From positions 1 to 7,355 of the forward strand of contig CAZRHH010000117.1 of the NCBI GenBank assembly GCA_964599885.1: DNA of 7,355 bases. Direction: 5' to 3'. Positions within the stretch are counted from its first letter, which is position 1; each line of letters starts with the position of its first letter. Below the pieces are notes generated by a model that searched no databases, had not been told where the DNA came from, and saw nothing but the letters and a program-made list of their open reading frames with translations. Both the position numbers and the translations under genes were made by a program. Positions 5,561 through 7,355 of this stretch are shown here, one piece after another. The DNA is from CAZRHH01 sp964599885. GTDB lineage: Bacteria > Chloroflexota > Dehalococcoidia > DSTF01 > JACRBR01.

Positions 5561-6262
5561 GTGAACTCAAACAAACTTTCGATCGCGCTTATCTCCGTCG
5601 GTACCGTACTGATGATCGCGGCGATCGCGCTCTTCGCGCTCGTCGCTACCGACGTCATCGACAACGGCGACGGCAACAGCGACCTCGAGACCACGTCCGC
5701 CTTCGGTCAGCCGATCGAGGAGCCGACCGCCGGCCCCTCGCCAACGCCGACGGGCCAGTTCCCACCGGGCTCTACCGCCCCGATTGTCCGGCTCGTCATC
5801 CCGAGCGCAGAGATCGATGCACCGGTCGTCGTCAAGGGCGTCGACGCCGCGCGCGTCATGCAGGCCCCCGACAACGCGTTCGACACGGCGTGGTACGACT
5901 TCAGCGCCAAGCCCGGGTTCGGCGGCAACGCCGTGTTCTCCGGCCACGTCGACTACATAAACGTCGGCAAGGCGGTGTTTTGGAACATCAAGGACCTGAA
6001 CGAGGGCGACCAGATCGACATTCACCTCGATGACGGCACCGTCTATCGCTATGCAGTTAACTTCAAGCAGCAATACGACGCCGCAACCGCACCCGTCGAG
6101 GAGATCGTCGGCGCCACACCGACAGAAACCGTGACGCTGATCACGTGCAGCGGCACGTTCAACTCTGCCACGCATCAGTACGACAAGCGCCTCGTCGTCC
6201 GCGCCGAGCGCATCCCGCTCGACGCTGCGGCGGCGGCCACCGGCGCGCTCGCCCCGGAGTAG
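5561..6262 (+). CDS. Class F-like sortase, third of three
   Basis: The product has 233 residues and is the shortest of the three. Residues 7-30 form a membrane helix right after a short cytosolic end, and 35-72 an acidic then Pro/Thr/Gly-rich spacer. The barrel starts at IVRLVIPSAEIDAPV. Catalytic residues are His129 in VFSGHVDYINVGKAVF, Cys196 in VTLITCSGTF, and Arg210 in YDKRLVV. The loop before the catalytic His is about five residues shorter than in the other two (PGFGG runs straight into NAVFSGH). GTG 5561 is chosen because the membrane helix follows at once and a cgggaa site lies nearby; upstream ATGs at 5471 and 5492 would translate a heptamer repeat. The C-terminus carries an Ala-rich tail absent in its paralogues. 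The 148-base gap to the second sortase contains a hairpin and a possible -10 (TATACT 5439-5444), so it may have its own promoter. Confidence 0.88.
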   Translation: MNSNKLSIALISVGTVLMIAAIALFALVATDVIDNGDGNSDLETTSAFGQPIEEPTAGPSPTPTGQFPPGSTAPIVRLVIPSAEIDAPVVVKGVDAARVMQAPDNAFDTAWYDFSAKPGFGGNAVFSGHVDYINVGKAVFWNIKDLNEGDQIDIHLDDGTVYRYAVNFKQQYDAATAPVEEIVGATPTETVTLITCSGTFNSATHQYDKRLVVRAERIPLDAAAAATGALAPE

Positions 6263-6333
6263 GCGGCTCGCCTTTAACCTTCTTCCCGCCACAAGCCAGC
6301 CGCGCTACGCTTCTCCCACGGAGGTGCGCCACC

Positions 6334-6930
6334 ATGTCATTCAAGATCGCGTTCGTGCTGTTTCCTGACTTCGAAGAGCTGGACTTCGCCGGGCCGTGGG
6401 AAGTCTTCGGCATGGCGTCGAAGTACGTCGACACATCGTGGGAGCCCTTCATCGTCGCCAAAGAGCGCGAAGTGAAGGCGTTCCTCGGCATGCGCGTCGC
6501 CACCGGCCACACGTTCGCCGACGCGCCCGACGCTGATTTGATCGTCGTACCGGGCGGCTTCGGCACGCGCCCCGGCATGGACGATGCCGAGCTGATCGGC
6601 TACATCAAACGCGCCGGCGAAGGCGCGCAGTACGTCACGTCCGTCTGCACCGGCGCGATGCTGCTGCATCGGGCCGGCTTCCTCGAAGGGCGCCGCGCGA
6701 CGACGCACTGGGGCGCGAAGGGCGAACTGGCGAAGCTCGGCGGCAACACGACGCTCGTCGACGAACGCTGGGTGCAGGATGGCAACGTCATCACCGCCGC
6801 CGGCGTCTCCGCGGGCATCGACATGGCGCTCTACGTCGTCGGCATGCTCAAGTCGCCCGAAGAAGCGCGCAAAGTGCAGAACTTCATGGAGTACCACCCC
6901 GCGCCGCCGTACGCGGAGGTGACGGTGTAA
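6334..6930 (+). CDS. DJ-1/PfpI family protein, isonitrile hydratase-like
   Basis: The product is a 198-residue cytosolic protein of the DJ-1/PfpI (class I glutamine amidotransferase-like) superfamily, about full length for the family. It opens MSFKIAFVLFPDFEELDFAGPWEVF-type, has a VVPGGFGTRPG loop (72-81), and the nucleophile elbow SVCTGAMLLHRAGFLEGRRATTHW with Cys105 and His125. It closes with AAGVSAGIDMAL and EYHPAPPY. These features match the isonitrile (isocyanide) hydratase branch, which adds water to isonitriles to give N-substituted formamides. In that branch an Asp near residue 17 and a Thr after the Cys assist catalysis; Asp17 and Thr106 are present here. The true substrate is not provable from sequence; general stress or glyoxalase-like DJ-1 roles remain possible. 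The start is well supported by ggaggtg (6320-6326), seven bases upstream. It lies 71 bases after the third sortase with no terminator seen. Confidence 0.85.
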   Translation: MSFKIAFVLFPDFEELDFAGPWEVFGMASKYVDTSWEPFIVAKEREVKAFLGMRVATGHTFADAPDADLIVVPGGFGTRPGMDDAELIGYIKRAGEGAQYVTSVCTGAMLLHRAGFLEGRRATTHWGAKGELAKLGGNTTLVDERWVQDGNVITAAGVSAGIDMALYVVGMLKSPEEARKVQNFMEYHPAPPYAEVTV

Positions 6931-6972
6931 CGACTCGTGCGTTTCACGGCGACGGCGGTGTCCGGATCCACG

Positions 6973-6997
6973 GTAGGGCGCACCAACGTGTGCGCCC
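6973..6997 (+). repeat. GTAG-headed REP-like hairpin before gyrA
   Basis: The GTAG head (6973-6976) overlaps a perfect 8-bp stem, gggcgcac (6976-6983) with gtgcgccc (6990-6997), around a six-base loop. The outer bases (CGGTAGGG from 6971; CCCCGGT to 7001) equal those of the REP at 512-541, while the stem interior differs. It lies 42 bases after the DJ-1 gene stop but lacks a T-run. Confidence 0.7.
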
Positions 6998-7106
6998 CGG
7001 TATCGCGCGCGGCGCCACCAATTCACTTCGCCAGCCGCGGCCAATAACCAGGTCCCCAATCGCCAGCGTTCGAACCTAAACCGGTTCTCTCAGGGACCCA
7101 AAATCG

Positions 7107-7136
7107 TTGCCCGTACAGCCCCAAAACTGTTAAACT
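7107..7136 (+). promoter_or_regulatory. Possible gyrA promoter
   Basis: TTGCCC (7107-7112) and TAAACT (7131-7136), 18 bases apart, loosely resemble -35 and -10 boxes in a locally AT-richer part of the 282-base gap before gyrA. The match is weak; the position (about 75 bases before the ATG) is the main support. Confidence 0.25.
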
Positions 7137-7212
7137 TCCATAGTCAGATACCGCCGCGTGCTGAATCTACGCGCGCCGCAGACAACGCCGTTTTCAGGGC
7201 TATTTCAGGCAT

Positions 7213-7355
7213 ATGACGCAGGACTCCGGGCTCGGCAATATCCGCAACAGGGGCATCGAAGACGAGATGCGCGCGTCGTATCTCGACTACGCGATGTCCG
7301 TCATCGTGGCGCGCGCGCTCCCCGACGTGCGCGACGGCCTCAAGCCCGTGCAGCG
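7213..7355 (+). CDS. gyrA: DNA gyrase subunit A (5' partial)
   Basis: The first 47 codons are present; the gene runs off the right edge. After a short variable start (MTQDSGLGNI) comes IEDEMRASYLDYAMSVIVAR and ALPDVRDGLKPVQ, the hallmark N-terminus of GyrA, the DNA-cleaving subunit of the type II topoisomerase that introduces negative supercoils. The quinolone-resistance region and the active-site Tyr lie beyond the window. The DYAMSVIVARALPDVRDGLKPV wording fits GyrA better than ParC, though ParC cannot be fully excluded. The start ATG 7213 has only a weak CAGG upstream (7206-7209). Confidence 0.93.
   Translation, partial: MTQDSGLGNIRNRGIEDEMRASYLDYAMSVIVARALPDVRDGLKPVQ

Noticed and set aside
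6145..6333. Upstream extension of the DJ-1 frame into the third sortase
   Set aside because: It overlaps the sortase in another frame, while ATG 6334 has a clear GGAGGTG site and begins with the family N-terminus.
6976..6997. Intrinsic terminator of the DJ-1 gene
   Set aside because: The hairpin is strong but no T-run follows, and GTAG head plus shared outer ends fit an REP better.

Overview
The window is GC-rich DNA from a bacterium that anchors proteins to its surface with sortases. It carries two C-terminal cell-wall-sorting-like tails, three consecutive sortase genes, a REP-associated transposase remnant, and ends at the start of gyrA. The gene style (P/T-rich linkers after single N-terminal membrane anchors, class F-like sortases, Asp-rich Ig-like surface protein, many GTAG-headed hairpins) suggests a Chloroflexota lineage or, less likely, an Actinomycetota one. 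This is inference; the short gyrA fragment cannot settle it.

Layout. Bases 1-127 are the tail of a surface protein ending in GPDTGSAG, a hydrophobic helix and a basic end, closed by a strong hairpin terminator (153-180). Bases 226-884 hold a minus-strand REP-associated tyrosine transposase (RAYT), broken by an in-frame TGA. It has REP-type hairpins downstream, inside and upstream of it. A gene-free stretch (885-1347) leads to a large secreted acidic protein (1360-2925) that starts at TTG after a near-perfect Shine-Dalgarno. It carries a Big-1/invasin-like Ig domain and ends in GPDTGSGG, a transmembrane helix and a basic tail. A second terminator follows (2961-2999). Bases 3000-3638 are non-coding, with another GTAG-headed hairpin and two copies, plus a collapsed third, of a roughly 150-bp repeat. 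Three sortase paralogues follow on the plus strand (3639-4448, 4582-5412, 5561-6262), then a DJ-1/PfpI protein resembling isonitrile hydratase (6334-6930), one more GTAG-headed hairpin, and the 5' end of gyrA (7213 onward).

How the parts fit. The most interesting reading is a compact surface-anchoring locus. Two otherwise different proteins share the tail motif GPDTGSxG, which has the layout of an LPxTG signal but Gly in place of Leu, and three class F-like sortases lie next to them. Most shared motif residues use different codons in the two genes, so the motif looks maintained at the protein level. A second theme is the RAYT and its REPs. Hairpins with unrelated stems share a GTAG head, and two of them share near-identical outer ends, so the head may be what the transposase recognises. 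The DJ-1 protein and gyrA look like ordinary neighbours with no evident link to surface anchoring.
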